Part shown: positions 28,786 to 37,639 of the stretch, one piece after another
Position numbering within the stretch: position 1 is the first letter of the stretch
How the letters are laid out: every line of letters begins with the position of its first letter
Assembly: GCF_050586345.1 (NCBI RefSeq)
Contig: NZ_JBOCEF010000016.1
Coordinates: 21,290 to 85,289, forward strand
Origin: JBOCEF01 sp050586345
Lineage (GTDB): Bacteria; Pseudomonadota; Alphaproteobacteria; Rhodobacterales; Rhodobacteraceae
Length of the DNA stretch: 64,000 nucleotides
Direction of reading: 5' to 3'
Notes under the pieces: generated by a model
Seen by the model: only the letters and a program-made list of their open reading frames with translations
Told to the model about the DNA's origin: nothing
The model's database searches: none
Position numbers and translations under genes: made by a program

Positions 28786-29107
28786 GTGGAACGCTCCCGA
28801 AAAATCGGGTCCCCGGCCCCGGGCGCCCACGCCGAAGGGCGCGGGATGGCGGGGACCCGAAGGCTCGACGAACTGAAAACCGATGCGCCGCACGGTCGGC
28901 GCTTGAGATGAACGTTACCTGAATCCGCCGGTCATTTCCACCGGAACGCGAACCGGCGGCCCCCCGCCTCAAGCGATGCCTGCAAGCGGTTGATCGCGCG
29001 CAATAAAGACCCCCGGGGCGCCGCCGGGGACGCCCCGGGGCTGCGAAACAGTCCACCGCGAATCGATTCGAACGGCGCCGGATCCGCACCCGGGCCCGCG
29101 GCGGGCC
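28786..29107 (-). other. Structured intergenic region between aroB and a CTERM gene
   Basis: No gene is seen here. The right part holds the aroB terminator (29001-29040). The left part is the CTERM leader: TCGGGTCCCC (28805-28814) pairs with GGGGACCCGA (28851-28860), enclosing a second dyad (GCGCCC at 28823-28828, GGGCGC at 28837-28842). The middle (about 28900-28960) is less GC-rich and may hold the CTERM promoter. Confidence 0.6.
29001..29040 (-). terminator. Probable terminator of aroB
   Basis: CCCCGGGGCG (29011-29020) pairs with CGCCCCGGGG (29031-29040) around a 10-base loop. On the minus strand GTCTTTATTG follows, a T-rich tract. Confidence 0.6.
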
Positions 29108-30229
29108 TCAGCGCGCCGCCAGCCCCTCTGCCAGCGCCTGGCGGACCACCGACAGGTCGGCGTCACGGGTCACGAAGGCCTCGCCGATGGCGCGGGCGAG
29201 GATGAAGGTGATCTGCCCCGCCTTCACCTTCTTGTCCTGGCGCATCAGCTCGATCAGACCATCGGCATCCGGCAACGCGCCCGGGATGTCGCGCAGCGCC
29301 CCCTTCATGCCCATGGACGCGAGGTGCGCGGCGACGCGGCTGGGGGCCTCCTGGCTGCACAGGCCCAGCCGGGCCGAGACGTCGAAGGCGAGCTGGCAGC
29401 CGATCGCCACTCCCTCGCCATGCGCCAGCCGGTCGGAATAGCCGGTAGCAGCCTCCAGCGCGTGGCCGAAGGTATGCCCGAGGTTGAGGAGCGCGCGGTC
29501 CCCTTTCTCGGTCTCGTCACGGGCGACGATCTCGGCCTTCATCTCGACGCTGCGGCGCACGGCATGAAGGCGCGCGGCCCGGTCCCCGGCTTTCAGCGCG
29601 GGGCCGTTCGCCTCGAGCCATTCGAAGAAGGCGGCGTCGCCGAGCAGCCCGTATTTGACCACCTCGCCATAGCCCGAGATCAGCTGGCGTTCGGGCAGCG
29701 CGTCGAGCACGTCGAGATCGGCCAGCACCAGCTTGGGCTGGTGGAAGGCGCCGACCAGGTTCTTGCCCTGGGGCGCGTTCACCCCGGTCTTGCCGCCGAC
29801 CGAGCTGTCGACCTGCGCCAAGAGCGAGGTGGGGATCTGCACGAAGCCGACGCCGCGGCGCAGGATGGCGGCGGCGAAGCCCACGAGGTCGCCGATCACG
29901 CCGCCGCCGAAGGCGATCACGAGGTCGTCGCGCTCGACCTTGCGGTCCAGCAGCCATTCGACGGTGCAGCCAAGGTCGGCCCAGTTCTTGGTCGCTTCGC
30001 CCGCCGGCAGCACCAGCGCCTCGGAGGCGATCCCGGCGGCCGAAAGCCCCGCCTGCAGCCTGGGCAGGTGCTGGGCCACGTGTTCGTCGGTGACGATCGA
30101 GACCGCCGGGCGCGGCAGCATCGGCGCGACCAGGGCGCCGGCCTCGGCCAGCAGCCCCTCGCCGATCTCGACATCATAGGCGCGGTCCCCGAGGGGCACG
30201 TGGACGCGGGCGCGAAGGGGGGCGGTCAT
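29108..30229 (-). CDS. aroB: 3-dehydroquinate synthase
   Basis: AroB converts DAHP to 3-dehydroquinate, the second step of the shikimate pathway, using NAD+ and a divalent metal. The 373-residue product has the family motifs DRKVERDDLVIAFGGGVIGD, QIPTSLLAQVDSSVGGKTGV and the metal ligands in LNLGHTFGHALE. The start at 30229 follows GAGGAT and gives a normal N-terminus; a GTG at 30271 would overlap aroK but adds an atypical leader. It lies 38 bases after aroK in a conserved aroK-aroB pair. Confidence 0.96.
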   Translation of the reverse strand: MTAPLRARVHVPLGDRAYDVEIGEGLLAEAGALVAPMLPRPAVSIVTDEHVAQHLPRLQAGLSAAGIASEALVLPAGEATKNWADLGCTVEWLLDRKVERDDLVIAFGGGVIGDLVGFAAAILRRGVGFVQIPTSLLAQVDSSVGGKTGVNAPQGKNLVGAFHQPKLVLADLDVLDALPERQLISGYGEVVKYGLLGDAAFFEWLEANGPALKAGDRAARLHAVRRSVEMKAEIVARDETEKGDRALLNLGHTFGHALEAATGYSDRLAHGEGVAIGCQLAFDVSARLGLCSQEAPSRVAAHLASMGMKGALRDIPGALPDADGLIELMRQDKKVKAGQITFILARAIGEAFVTRDADLSVVRQALAEGLAAR

Positions 30230-30267
30230 GGGGACATCCTCGGGATCAGGGGCGCGCCGGGGCGCGG

Positions 30268-30906
30268 TCACTCCGGCGGCGCAAGGCAGCCGCCATGGGC
30301 GTCGAGCCCGGCGATGATGCGGGCGGCGACTTCCTCGTGGCGGTCATTGGGGCGGCTTTCGACGCAGACATCCGCCTCGGCGTAGACCGGGTAGCGCACG
30401 CGCATCAGCTCGGCCAGGATCTCGCGCGGGTCGCCGCGGGACAGCAGCGGGCGGTTGGCGCGGCGCGAGGTGCGCTCGACCAGGGTGTCGAGCTCGGCCC
30501 GCAGCCAGACCGAGGCCGCGCGCTCCTTCACCAGGGCGCGGGTCAGGTCGTTCATGAAGGCGCCGCCGCCGGTGGCGATGACGCGCGGGCCGGCCTCGAT
30601 CAGCCGGGCGATGACGCGGCGCTCGCCCTCGCGGAAGGCGGGCTCGCCCATGCTCTCGAAGATCTCGGGGATGGTCATGGCGGCGGCGGCCTCGACCTCG
30701 TCGTCGCTGTCGACGAAGGGGGCGCCGAGCGCATCGGCCAGGCGCCGTCCGACCGAGCTCTTGCCGCAGCCCATCAGCCCGACGAGGACCACGGGGCGCA
30801 GCAGGCGGCGGCGCGGGATCGGGGCCGGATCGGCGTCCCCGGCCGCGGCGGCGGCGGCCTCGGCGGCGGTCTCTTGCGCGGCCCCGGGGGCCTGTTCGCT
30901 GGTCAT
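30268..30906 (-). CDS. aroK: Shikimate kinase
   Basis: AroK phosphorylates shikimate at O3 with ATP. The 212-residue product has the P-loop GLMGCGKSSVGRRLA (about 43-57), the shikimate-binding DSDDEVE and the ATGGGAF motif (about 113-119). About 35 Ala-rich residues precede the kinase core, an extension seen in some relatives. The start follows GGGAGGG. It is the first gene of aroK-aroB. The 278 bases upstream separate it from the divergent small membrane protein and xerD; no clear promoter was identified. Confidence 0.95.
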   Translation of the reverse strand: MTSEQAPGAAQETAAEAAAAAAGDADPAPIPRRRLLRPVVLVGLMGCGKSSVGRRLADALGAPFVDSDDEVEAAAAMTIPEIFESMGEPAFREGERRVIARLIEAGPRVIATGGGAFMNDLTRALVKERAASVWLRAELDTLVERTSRRANRPLLSRGDPREILAELMRVRYPVYAEADVCVESRPNDRHEEVAARIIAGLDAHGGCLAPPE

Positions 30907-31184
30907 GGCGCGCCCTCCCCCCTCCTGGTCTGCGCGGCGCGGCCGCGTGGCCTGCGCCCGCCGGGCGGAACGGGTTTACGGCCTCGCGCGCGCGGCTGCA
31001 ATCGGCGAGGCGCCCCACCCGACGTCGAAGCGATCCGGCGCCCGGGGGGGGCGGGCGGCGCGGGCCGCCCTGCCGCGTTGCGGCGCGGCGCCATGGCGGA
31101 TAGGGTGCGCCCCTGTCCCGCGACGCCGCGGCCGCCCCCCGGCCCCGGCGCGCCAGAGCCACGGAAAGCCGAGGAGCTCCACCC

Positions 31185-31322
31185 ATGGGCCGCGTGCTCA
31201 AATACTTGTTCTATCTCGTGATTCTTGGCCTTGCGGCGCTGGCGATCTTCGCCGCCGTCGCCGATCTTCCGCCCCCCACGGCCGAGGTCGAGGTGGTGGC
31301 CCCCGACCCGACCGCGGACTGA
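31185..31322 (+). CDS. Small single-pass membrane protein upstream of xerD
   Basis: This 45-residue protein starts MGRVLKYLFYLVILGLAALA, a single transmembrane helix, and ends in a Pro/Val/Glu-rich tail. GAGGAG seven bases before the ATG supports translation. It ends 9 bases before xerD, so they probably share a transcript. I recall short proteins of this type conserved at the aroK-xerD junction of Rhodobacterales, with no known function. Confidence 0.78.
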   Translation: MGRVLKYLFYLVILGLAALAIFAAVADLPPPTAEVEVVAPDPTAD

Positions 31323-31331
31323 GGCCGGGCC

Positions 31332-32249
31332 ATGTCCGGGGCCGCGCGCATCGACGGCTTCCTTGACGCCATGGCGGCCGAACGGGGTGCGGCGGCGAAC
31401 ACGCTGGCCGCCTATCGCCGCGACCTCGAGGATTTCGCCGCCCATGTCGGGCGCGATTTCCACGACGCGGACCGCGCCGATATCGAGGGCTATCTCGCCG
31501 CGCTGGAAGCCGCGGGGCTGAGCCGCGCCACCCGCGCGCGGCGGCTGTCCTCGATCCGCGGCTTCTTCGCCTTCCAGATGTCCGAGGGCTGGCGCGGCGA
31601 CGACCCGGCGCAGCGGCTGACCGGCCCGGCCCCGAAGCGGGGCCTGCCGAAAGCGCTGACCGAGGAGGAGGTGAGCCGCCTCCTGGCCGCCGCCGAGCCG
31701 GGTCCGGAGGCGAAACCCACGGCGCTGCGCCGGTTCTGCCTGGTGCAGCTGCTCTATGCCGGGGGGCTGCGCGCGTCCGAGCTGGTGGACCTGCCGGTCT
31801 CCGCCGCAAGGGGCGATCCGCGGATGATCCTGGTGCGCGGCAAGGGGGACAAGGAGCGGATGGTCCCCCTCTCGCCCCCCGCCCGCGCGGCGCTGGCGGC
31901 CTGGCTTGCGGCGCGCGACGCCGGGGATGCGGCGAAGGTGAAGGCGGGGGCGAAACCCTCGCCCTGGCTGTTCCCGTCGCGCGGGGCGGGCGGGCGGCTG
32001 ACCCGCGCGCGGCTCTGGCAGATCCTGAAGGAGCTCTCGGTCCAGGCGGGGATCTCGCCCGCCAAGGTCTCGCCCCACGTGCTGCGCCACGCCTTCGCCA
32101 CGCACCTGCTGGCGAACGGCGCGGACCTGCGGGCGATCCAGGCGATGCTCGGCCATGCGGACCTGTCGACGACCGAGATCTACGCCCATGTCCTCGATGC
32201 GCGGCTGAAGGACCTGGTGCTGACCGCGCACCCGCTGGCGAAGGGCTAG
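31332..32249 (+). CDS. xerD: Site-specific tyrosine recombinase XerD
   Basis: XerD works with XerC at dif to resolve chromosome dimers under FtsK control. The 305-residue product has the N-terminal SAM-like core-binding domain (about 5-95) and the catalytic domain with the R-K-H-R-H-Y set: GLRASEL, GKGDKER, HVLRHAFATH, GHADLSTTEIYAHV. GAGG lies just before the start. The stop codon overlaps the stop of the converging CTERM gene within CTAG. XerC is not in the window; the xerD call rests on the usual gene context. Confidence 0.92.
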   Translation: MSGAARIDGFLDAMAAERGAAANTLAAYRRDLEDFAAHVGRDFHDADRADIEGYLAALEAAGLSRATRARRLSSIRGFFAFQMSEGWRGDDPAQRLTGPAPKRGLPKALTEEEVSRLLAAAEPGPEAKPTALRRFCLVQLLYAGGLRASELVDLPVSAARGDPRMILVRGKGDKERMVPLSPPARAALAAWLAARDAGDAAKVKAGAKPSPWLFPSRGAGGRLTRARLWQILKELSVQAGISPAKVSPHVLRHAFATHLLANGADLRAIQAMLGHADLSTTEIYAHVLDARLKDLVLTAHPLAKG

Positions 32250-33037
32250 GCGGCGGCGGCGCGGCGGCGGGCGGCGAGGGCGGCCAGCGCCGCGGCGCCG
32301 GTGGCCAGCAGCGGCAGCGCGGCGGGCGCCGGGATCACCGCCACCTCGCGCGTGCGGTCTTCCTCGAGCCTCAGCATCGCCACCTCGACCTCGAGGCTCA
32401 GCCCCCCGAGATTGTCGGATTTCAGCCAGTCGTCATTCCAGAAGCTGACCGTCTCGGCGCTCAGCAGGGTGAAGACCAGCGGCTCGAACTCCGCGGCGGC
32501 GAGGCCCGCGTCGGCGTAGCGCCCCGAGCCGACGCGCACGGTCCCCAGCCCGGCCGAGCCATAGGCGAATTCGGTCAGCCAGCCCTTGCTGCACCCCGCG
32601 CCGCCCGCGTCGCAGCCCTCGACCGCGCCGTTCCAGGCGTTCCAGGCGGTGAAGGCCCCGCCCTCGGCCAGCGATATGGTCCAGGTCCCGGCCCCGAGGG
32701 CGAGGCTGACGGCCGAGTCGGCGCCGGTGGTGCGCGCATCGATGTCGACGCGCAGGGGGTCCGCGGGCATGGAGGCGGCGTTGGCGACGCCCGGAACCAG
32801 CGCCAGCGCCAGCGCCAGGGCGGCGCGGCGCAGGGCCCCGCGCAGGGGCGCGGCGACCTCGGACGCGGCGTCCGAGGGGCGCAGGCGGCGGAAGCGCGCC
32901 GGGTCGAACCCCTCGCGCAACCCGCGGCGGGCGGCGCGGCGCGGCGCAGGGGCGCTCGACCCCCGGGCGTGCATCATACCCCCCGCGACGGCGGGCGCGC
33001 CGGGGGCGGCAGGCGACAGCCGGGCGAATTCGGGCAT
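32246..33037 (-). CDS. PEP/VPLPA-type CTERM protein (5 of 7)
   Basis: This 263-residue protein ends in VIPAPAALPLLATGAAALAA followed by a basic RRR and Ala tail, a divergent sorting signal. A signal-peptide-like helix (LRRAALALALALVPGVANAA) begins only near residue 75, after a long Arg/Ala/Pro-rich N-terminus. The GGAGG site at good spacing supports the start at 33037, so the extension may be real or the gene may be partly degenerate. Four cysteines lie in the mature part (GCDAGGAGC). It overlaps xerD tail to tail with no terminator between them. Confidence 0.75.
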   Translation of the reverse strand: MPEFARLSPAAPGAPAVAGGMMHARGSSAPAPRRAARRGLREGFDPARFRRLRPSDAASEVAAPLRGALRRAALALALALVPGVANAASMPADPLRVDIDARTTGADSAVSLALGAGTWTISLAEGGAFTAWNAWNGAVEGCDAGGAGCSKGWLTEFAYGSAGLGTVRVGSGRYADAGLAAAEFEPLVFTLLSAETVSFWNDDWLKSDNLGGLSLEVEVAMLRLEEDRTREVAVIPAPAALPLLATGAAALAALAARRRAAAA

Positions 33038-33207
33038 GGGTCGGAACCTCCGGGACCAGGGATGCTGAGCCCCCTGCCTGCGCCGAAATTCTGAACCGTT
33101 TCTGAAGTTAAGGATGATTGCGCGGGGACGCGGGTTCACGGCCCGCTTCGCCTCCGCGGCGCAGGCGCAAGCGGGCCTTGCGTAATCCGCCGCCCCGCGG
33201 GTTCTGA

Positions 33208-33235
33208 AGAAAAACGGGGGCCGCGCGGCCCCCGT
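33208..33235 (-). terminator. Terminator of the ABC-F gene
   Basis: A perfect 22-base palindrome (33214-33235; half ACGGGGGCCGC) is followed on the minus strand by TTTTTCTT. It ends the ABC-F transcript. Confidence 0.85.
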
Positions 33236-33320
33236 CTTGTCGCCCGGCCTTCACGCCAGGGCTCAGATTCCGGGGCCAAGCCCCTGCCCCGCCGGCGCCT
33301 TCCGGGCCGCCGCTTCGGGC

Positions 33321-35234
33321 TCAGCCCGCGGCGCGCTCGGCCTCCGCCGCTTCCAGCCGCTCCTGCGCGTCCATCCACAGCGACTCGGCCCGTTCCAGCC
33401 CGTCCACGATCTCGCCGCGCTTGGCCTGGAGCGCCTCGATCTTCGCGCCGTCGCCGGATTCGTACAGCGCCGGATCGGCGAGGCGTTCGTCGATCTTCTC
33501 CTGCATTTCCATGAGCTTGGAGACGCGGGCCTCGCATTTGTCGACCTCGGCCTTCAGCCCCGCCAGCGCCTTGCGCGTCTCGGCGGCCGAGCGCCGCGCG
33601 GCGGCCTTGCCCGGCCCCTGCGCCCCCGCGGCGGCGCCATCCACGCGCGCCTCGGCCGCCCGCCCGCCGCCGCCGCGACGCGACAGCAGCAGCTTGCGGT
33701 AATCCTCCATGTCGCCGTCGAAATCCGAGACCCCGCCGTCTTCCACCAGCCACAGCCGGTCGGCCACCGATTCCACCAGGTGCGGGTCGTGGGAGACGAG
33801 GATCACCGCCCCCTCATAGGCCGCCAGCGCCTGCGCCAGCGCATCGCGCGATTCGATGTCGAGATGGTTCGTCGGCTCGTCCAGCACCAGCGCATGGGGC
33901 GCCCCCGCGGCGCAGATCGCCATGCACAGCCGCGCCTTCTGCCCGCCCGAAAGGCTGGACACCTTGATGTCGGCGATCGCCTCGCCCAGCCCCGCCTGCG
34001 CGAGGCGCGAGCGGATCTTGGCCGGCGCGTCCTCGGGGAACAGGCGCTGAAAATGCTGGATCGGGGTCTCGCCCGCCACCAGCTCATCGAGCTGGTGCTG
34101 CGCGAAATAGCCGACCTTCATCTTGCCCGAGTGCCTGAACGCCCCGTCCATGGCCGAGAGCCGCCCGGCGATCAGCTTCGACAGCGTCGACTTGCCCTGC
34201 CCGTTCGCGCCGAGGAGCGCGATCCGGTCCTCCTGGTCGATGCGCAGCGACAGGTTCTTCAGGATCGGCACGCCGTCATAGCCCACCGCGGCCTTGTCGA
34301 AGACCATCAGCGGCGGCGAGAGCGGCGCGGGGTTGGGGAAGCGGAACCCCGCCACGCCCGTCTCCACCACCGAATCGATGGGCTGCATCCGCTCGAGCAT
34401 CTTCAGCCGCGCCTGCGCCTGCCGCGCCTTGCTGGCCTTGGCGCGGAACCGGTCCACGAAGCTCTGGATATGCGCGCGTTCCGCCTGGCGCTTGGCGGCG
34501 GCGGCGTTGGTCTGCTCGATCTTGGCGCGGCGCTCCTCGACGAAGCGGTCATAGGGCACGCCGTAATAGGTGAGATCCTTGTTCTCGAGATGCAGGATCC
34601 CGTCCACGGCCCGGTTCAGCAGCCCCCGGTCGTGGGAGATCACCAGCGTCGTCGCGGGGCGGGAGGCGAGGAACGTCTCCAGCCACACCGCGCCCTCGAG
34701 GTCGAGATAGTTCGTCGGCTCATCGAGAAGCAGCAGGTCGGGGCGGGAGAAGAGCACCGCGGCCAGCGCCACGCGCATCCGCCAGCCGCCCGAATATTCC
34801 GCCGCCGGGCGGGCCTGGGCGGCGCTGTCGAACCCGAGGCCCGAGAGGATCGCCGCCGCCCGCGCCTCGGCCGAATGCGCGTCGATATCGGCGAGGCGCA
34901 GCTGGATCTCGGCGATCCGGTGCGGGTCCTCGGCCGTCTCCGCCTCGGCCAGAAGCGCCGCGCGCTCGGCATCCGCGCGCAGCACGATCTCGATCAGCGG
35001 GTCGGGGCCCGCGGGGACCTCCTGCGCGACGCCGCCGATGCGCCAGCCGCGGGGGATCTCGATCTCGCCCGAATCGAGGGCGAAGTCCCCGCGGATCAGC
35101 TTGAACAGGGTGGTCTTGCCCGTCCCGTTGCGTCCGACCACGCCCACCGTCTTGTTGGCGGGCACGGTGGCGGAGGCGCCCTGCAGAAGCGGGCGGCCGG
35201 CGAGGGTGAAGGAGAGGTCGCGGATCTGGAGCAT
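33321..35234 (-). CDS. ABC-F family ATPase (YheS/Uup-like)
   Basis: ABC-F proteins have two ABC domains and no membrane part, and act on ribosomes. The 637-residue product has Walker A GRNGTGKTTL (about 33-42), signature YSGGWRMR, LLLDEPTNYLDLE, then GANGQGKSTL, LSGGQKARL and LVLDEPTNHLDIES. The basic linker and the C-terminal coiled coil (about 545-637) fit YheS best; Uup is an alternative. The ATG at 35234 has no Shine-Dalgarno but has a TTCCCA-N17-TATGCC promoter placed for a leaderless mRNA. Upstream in-frame extension is unlikely. Confidence 0.9.
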   Translation of the reverse strand: MLQIRDLSFTLAGRPLLQGASATVPANKTVGVVGRNGTGKTTLFKLIRGDFALDSGEIEIPRGWRIGGVAQEVPAGPDPLIEIVLRADAERAALLAEAETAEDPHRIAEIQLRLADIDAHSAEARAAAILSGLGFDSAAQARPAAEYSGGWRMRVALAAVLFSRPDLLLLDEPTNYLDLEGAVWLETFLASRPATTLVISHDRGLLNRAVDGILHLENKDLTYYGVPYDRFVEERRAKIEQTNAAAAKRQAERAHIQSFVDRFRAKASKARQAQARLKMLERMQPIDSVVETGVAGFRFPNPAPLSPPLMVFDKAAVGYDGVPILKNLSLRIDQEDRIALLGANGQGKSTLSKLIAGRLSAMDGAFRHSGKMKVGYFAQHQLDELVAGETPIQHFQRLFPEDAPAKIRSRLAQAGLGEAIADIKVSSLSGGQKARLCMAICAAGAPHALVLDEPTNHLDIESRDALAQALAAYEGAVILVSHDPHLVESVADRLWLVEDGGVSDFDGDMEDYRKLLLSRRGGGGRAAEARVDGAAAGAQGPGKAAARRSAAETRKALAGLKAEVDKCEARVSKLMEMQEKIDERLADPALYESGDGAKIEALQAKRGEIVDGLERAESLWMDAQERLEAAEAERAAG

Positions 35235-35538
35235 GGGCGCGGCATAGCGCGCCCGGACGGGGATGGGAAGCGCCCGCGCGCGGCGGGCCCCGCCTGCGGC
35301 GACATGGAGAGGGGGGAGCGGCCAAGCGCGCCCTTCCCCCGCCGTCCCGCATCGTGGAACAAACGCCGCCGCGCCCCGAAGTGTTGACCGCCGGTTTACG
35401 CAGCCCGGCGCAGGATGCGCGCGCAGGCGCGGGACCGGGGCCGCTGCGACTCCCCCCGCCCCCCGCGCCCGCCCGTCCCCAAGGATCCCCCGCGGCCGCA
35501 ATCCCCGGGACCGCAGAATGCAGGAGCAGGCGCCGGCC
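35235..35538. other. Divergent intergenic region, ABC-F and NAD(P)-binding genes
   Basis: These 304 very GC-rich bases hold the putative leaderless promoter of the ABC-F gene at the left edge and an AGGAGCAGG ribosome binding site at the right edge. I see no gene or RNA in between. Confidence 0.5.
35241..35269 (-). promoter_or_regulatory. Candidate leaderless promoter of the ABC-F gene
   Basis: On the minus strand TTCCCA (35269-35264), 17 bases, and TATGCC (35246-35241) end six bases before the ATG. No Shine-Dalgarno is present. The arrangement equals those of trmFO and prfC. Confidence 0.55.
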
Positions 35539-36402
35539 ATGACCCAGCGCATCGTCATCGCGGGCGCGACCGGCTATCTCGGCCGCCGCGTCGTCCAGGT
35601 CTTCAAGGCCCGCGGCTGGCGGGTCAACGCGCTCGTGCGCAACGCCGCCGCCGCCCGCCGCGCGGGAATCGCCCCCGCGGACATGCTGGTGGTCGACCTG
35701 CAGGGCGCCGCCCGCCTGGCCGAGGTGATGCGCGACGCGGACGCCGTGTTCTCGGCCGTCGGGCTGACGCGCCAGCGCGACGGGCTGACCTATGACCAGG
35801 TGGATTACGGGGTGAACCTGGCGCTGCTGAAGGCGGCGGTGAAGGCGGGGGCGCCCCGCTTCGGCTATGTCCATGTCCTGAACGGAGAGAACATGCGCCG
35901 CTCGGCCCTCGCCCGGGCCAAGAGCCGCTTCGTGAAGGTGCTGGAGGGCGCGGCGATCGAGCCGGTGGTGATCGCGCCCACGGCCTATTTCTCGGACATG
36001 GAGGATTTCCTGGAGATGGCCCGCCGCGGCGCGGTGTTCCTGGTCGGGGATGGCGAGCGGCGGCTGAACCCGATCCATGGCGACGACCTGGCGGCGGTCT
36101 GCGCCGACGCGCTGATCGCCGGGACGCGGCGGACCAACGTGGGCGGCCCGGACGTGTTCACGCAGGCCGAGCTGGGCGCGCTGGCCTTCGAGGCGCTGGG
36201 CAAGCCGCCGCGGATCATCCGCGTGCCGCGCGCCCTCGCCGGGGCCGCGGTCGGCGCGCTCAAGCTGCTGGGCCCGCAGCGGATGTGGGGCCCGGCGGAA
36301 TTCTTCCTCGAGGCGACGGCGATGGACATGGTCGCGGGCCAGAAGGGCAAGAAACACTTGGCCGCGCATTTCAAGGCGCTGGCCGAGGGCACGGCGCAAT
36401 AG
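35539..36402 (+). CDS. NAD(P)-binding (atypical SDR) protein
   Basis: This 287-residue protein starts with a Rossmann dinucleotide motif, IVIAGATGYLGRRVV (about 4-18), and belongs to the NmrA/complex I NDUFA9-like atypical short-chain dehydrogenase group. It lacks an obvious YxxxK catalytic pair. LNPIHGDDLAAVCADALI is typical of the group. AGGAGCAGG precedes the ATG. Part of its 3' end (36244-36402) is duplicated 848 bases downstream in decayed form. The cofactor is inferred; the substrate is unknown. Confidence 0.87.
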   Translation: MTQRIVIAGATGYLGRRVVQVFKARGWRVNALVRNAAAARRAGIAPADMLVVDLQGAARLAEVMRDADAVFSAVGLTRQRDGLTYDQVDYGVNLALLKAAVKAGAPRFGYVHVLNGENMRRSALARAKSRFVKVLEGAAIEPVVIAPTAYFSDMEDFLEMARRGAVFLVGDGERRLNPIHGDDLAAVCADALIAGTRRTNVGGPDVFTQAELGALAFEALGKPPRIIRVPRALAGAAVGALKLLGPQRMWGPAEFFLEATAMDMVAGQKGKKHLAAHFKALAEGTAQ

Positions 36403-36469
36403 GCCGCGGCGGCGGGCCGGGACCGGGCCGGTTTCCTGGTGTATATTCGGCCTCGCCCGGAACCTGCCG

Positions 36470-36488
36470 GGCCTGACCGTTTCAGGCC
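36470..36488 (+). promoter_or_regulatory. Hairpin immediately upstream of a CTERM ribosome binding site
   Basis: GGCCTGA (36470-36476) pairs with TCAGGCC (36482-36488) and abuts the GGAGAA Shine-Dalgarno at 36489. A second dyad (GCCCGG/CCGGGC) lies just upstream. The structure could influence translation of the CTERM gene or be part of a weak terminator for the gene before it. Confidence 0.45.
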
Positions 36489-36499
36489 GGAGAAATTAC

Positions 36500-37045
36500 A
36501 TGATGAAACCTGCCTCGCTTCTGCGCGCCGCCCTGGCCGCCTGCCTGTGCGCCGGCGCCGCGCCGGCCCTCGCCGCCTCGATCGAGGTCGACGTCTTCGC
36601 CGCCGCGCATTCCTACAACGGCGGGTCGGGCGGCGGGCTGGCCACCGGGATCGTCCTCGCCTCGGGCGACAGCTTCGGGGTGTCGGCCGACCCGTCGGAC
36701 GACTGGCTCGTGAACCCGTCCTATCCTGGCTTCGGCGCCGACGGGATCGACACGCTCGGCCCCTACACCTCGGCGGGGCTGACGGCCAATTACTCGGCGC
36801 TGGTGGGGCGGATCGGCGCCTCAGGGCCGTATTTCCTGGTCGGCTCGGCCTTCACCGGGGCCGCGGCGGGACCGGGCGAGCTGTTCCTGTTCAACTGGGA
36901 TTCCAACAGCTCGGACAATTCGGGCTTCATCACCGCGACGATCACCACCGCCGACGCGCCGGGCGCCGACGTGCCCCTGCCCGCCTCGGCCGCGCTGCTG
37001 CCGCTCGCGCTCGGCGGGCTGGCGGCGCTGCGCCGCCGGGGCTGA
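36500..37045 (+). CDS. VPLPA-CTERM exported protein (6 of 7)
   Basis: This 181-residue protein has a signal peptide (MMKPASLLRAALAACLCAGA) and the tail VPLPASAALLPLALGGLAAL with RRRG. The mature region is Gly/Ser/Asp/Tyr-rich without cysteines or known motifs. GGAGAA seven bases before the first ATG of the MM pair supports the start. It is the only one of the seven on the plus strand. It lies between the NAD(P)-binding gene and a decayed copy of that gene's end, so it may have arrived with a rearrangement. Confidence 0.9.
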   Translation: MMKPASLLRAALAACLCAGAAPALAASIEVDVFAAAHSYNGGSGGGLATGIVLASGDSFGVSADPSDDWLVNPSYPGFGADGIDTLGPYTSAGLTANYSALVGRIGASGPYFLVGSAFTGAAAGPGELFLFNWDSNSSDNSGFITATITTADAPGADVPLPASAALLPLALGGLAALRRRG

Positions 37046-37091
37046 GGCCCCGCGCCCGGGGAACGCACCATGGCCAGGCCCGGGGGCGGGG

Positions 37092-37250
37092 GCCTCGGTC
37101 GGGGCGCTGAAGCCGCCGGGCCCGCAGCGGATGTGGGGCCCGGCGGAATTCTTCCTCGCGGCGTCCTAGATGGACATGGCCGGCGCCCAGCACGGCGAGA
37201 AACACCTGGCCGCGCATTTCAAGGGCCTGGCCGAGGGGATGGCGAAGCAG
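37092..37250 (+). pseudogene. Decayed duplicate of the 3' end of the NAD(P)-binding gene
   Basis: This stretch aligns without gaps to 36244-36402, exactly 848 bases upstream. In the original frame it reads VGALKPPGPQRMWGPAEFFL, AAS, stop, MDMAGAQHGEKHLAAHFKGL, AEGMAKQ. It has one internal TAG (37167-37169) and the normal stop is changed to CAG. Most differences are substitutions, with many codons preserved. It has no start and cannot make the full protein. It flanks the CTERM gene on the side opposite to the intact copy. Confidence 0.88.
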
Positions 37251-37262
37251 GGGCCCGCGCCC

Positions 37263-37639
37263 CTAGAGCGCGACATCCTCCCACGTCCCGCCCTCGGGGC
37301 GCCACTGGGCCGAGAACGCCTCGGCGGTGACGATGATGCAGCCCGGGACCAGCGCCGCGGTCAGCGTCCTGCCCTCCGCGTCGAGGGTGACCGACGCCAC
37401 CTGCCCCGCCCGCGCATTGTCCCGCAGCGCCGCCGCGTCGAGGGTCTGCGACACGATCCCGACGCCGCGCGCGGTGATGCGCATGGCGCCGGGACGATCC
37501 GCATCCGGGCGCCCCTCCTTCACCACCGATTCCCGAACCCGGGAGAGGACGAGCTCATAGGCGCCCTCGTCGGCCCGCCAGGCCGCCGAGCTCAGCAGCC
37601 CGTCGTGGAAATCGATCTCGTCGAAGCGCAGCGCGTCCG

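Noticed and set aside
31332..32249. Integrase of a mobile element
   Set aside because: The tyrosine recombinase is XerD by its motifs, length and place beside aroK; no attachment sites or cargo genes are present.
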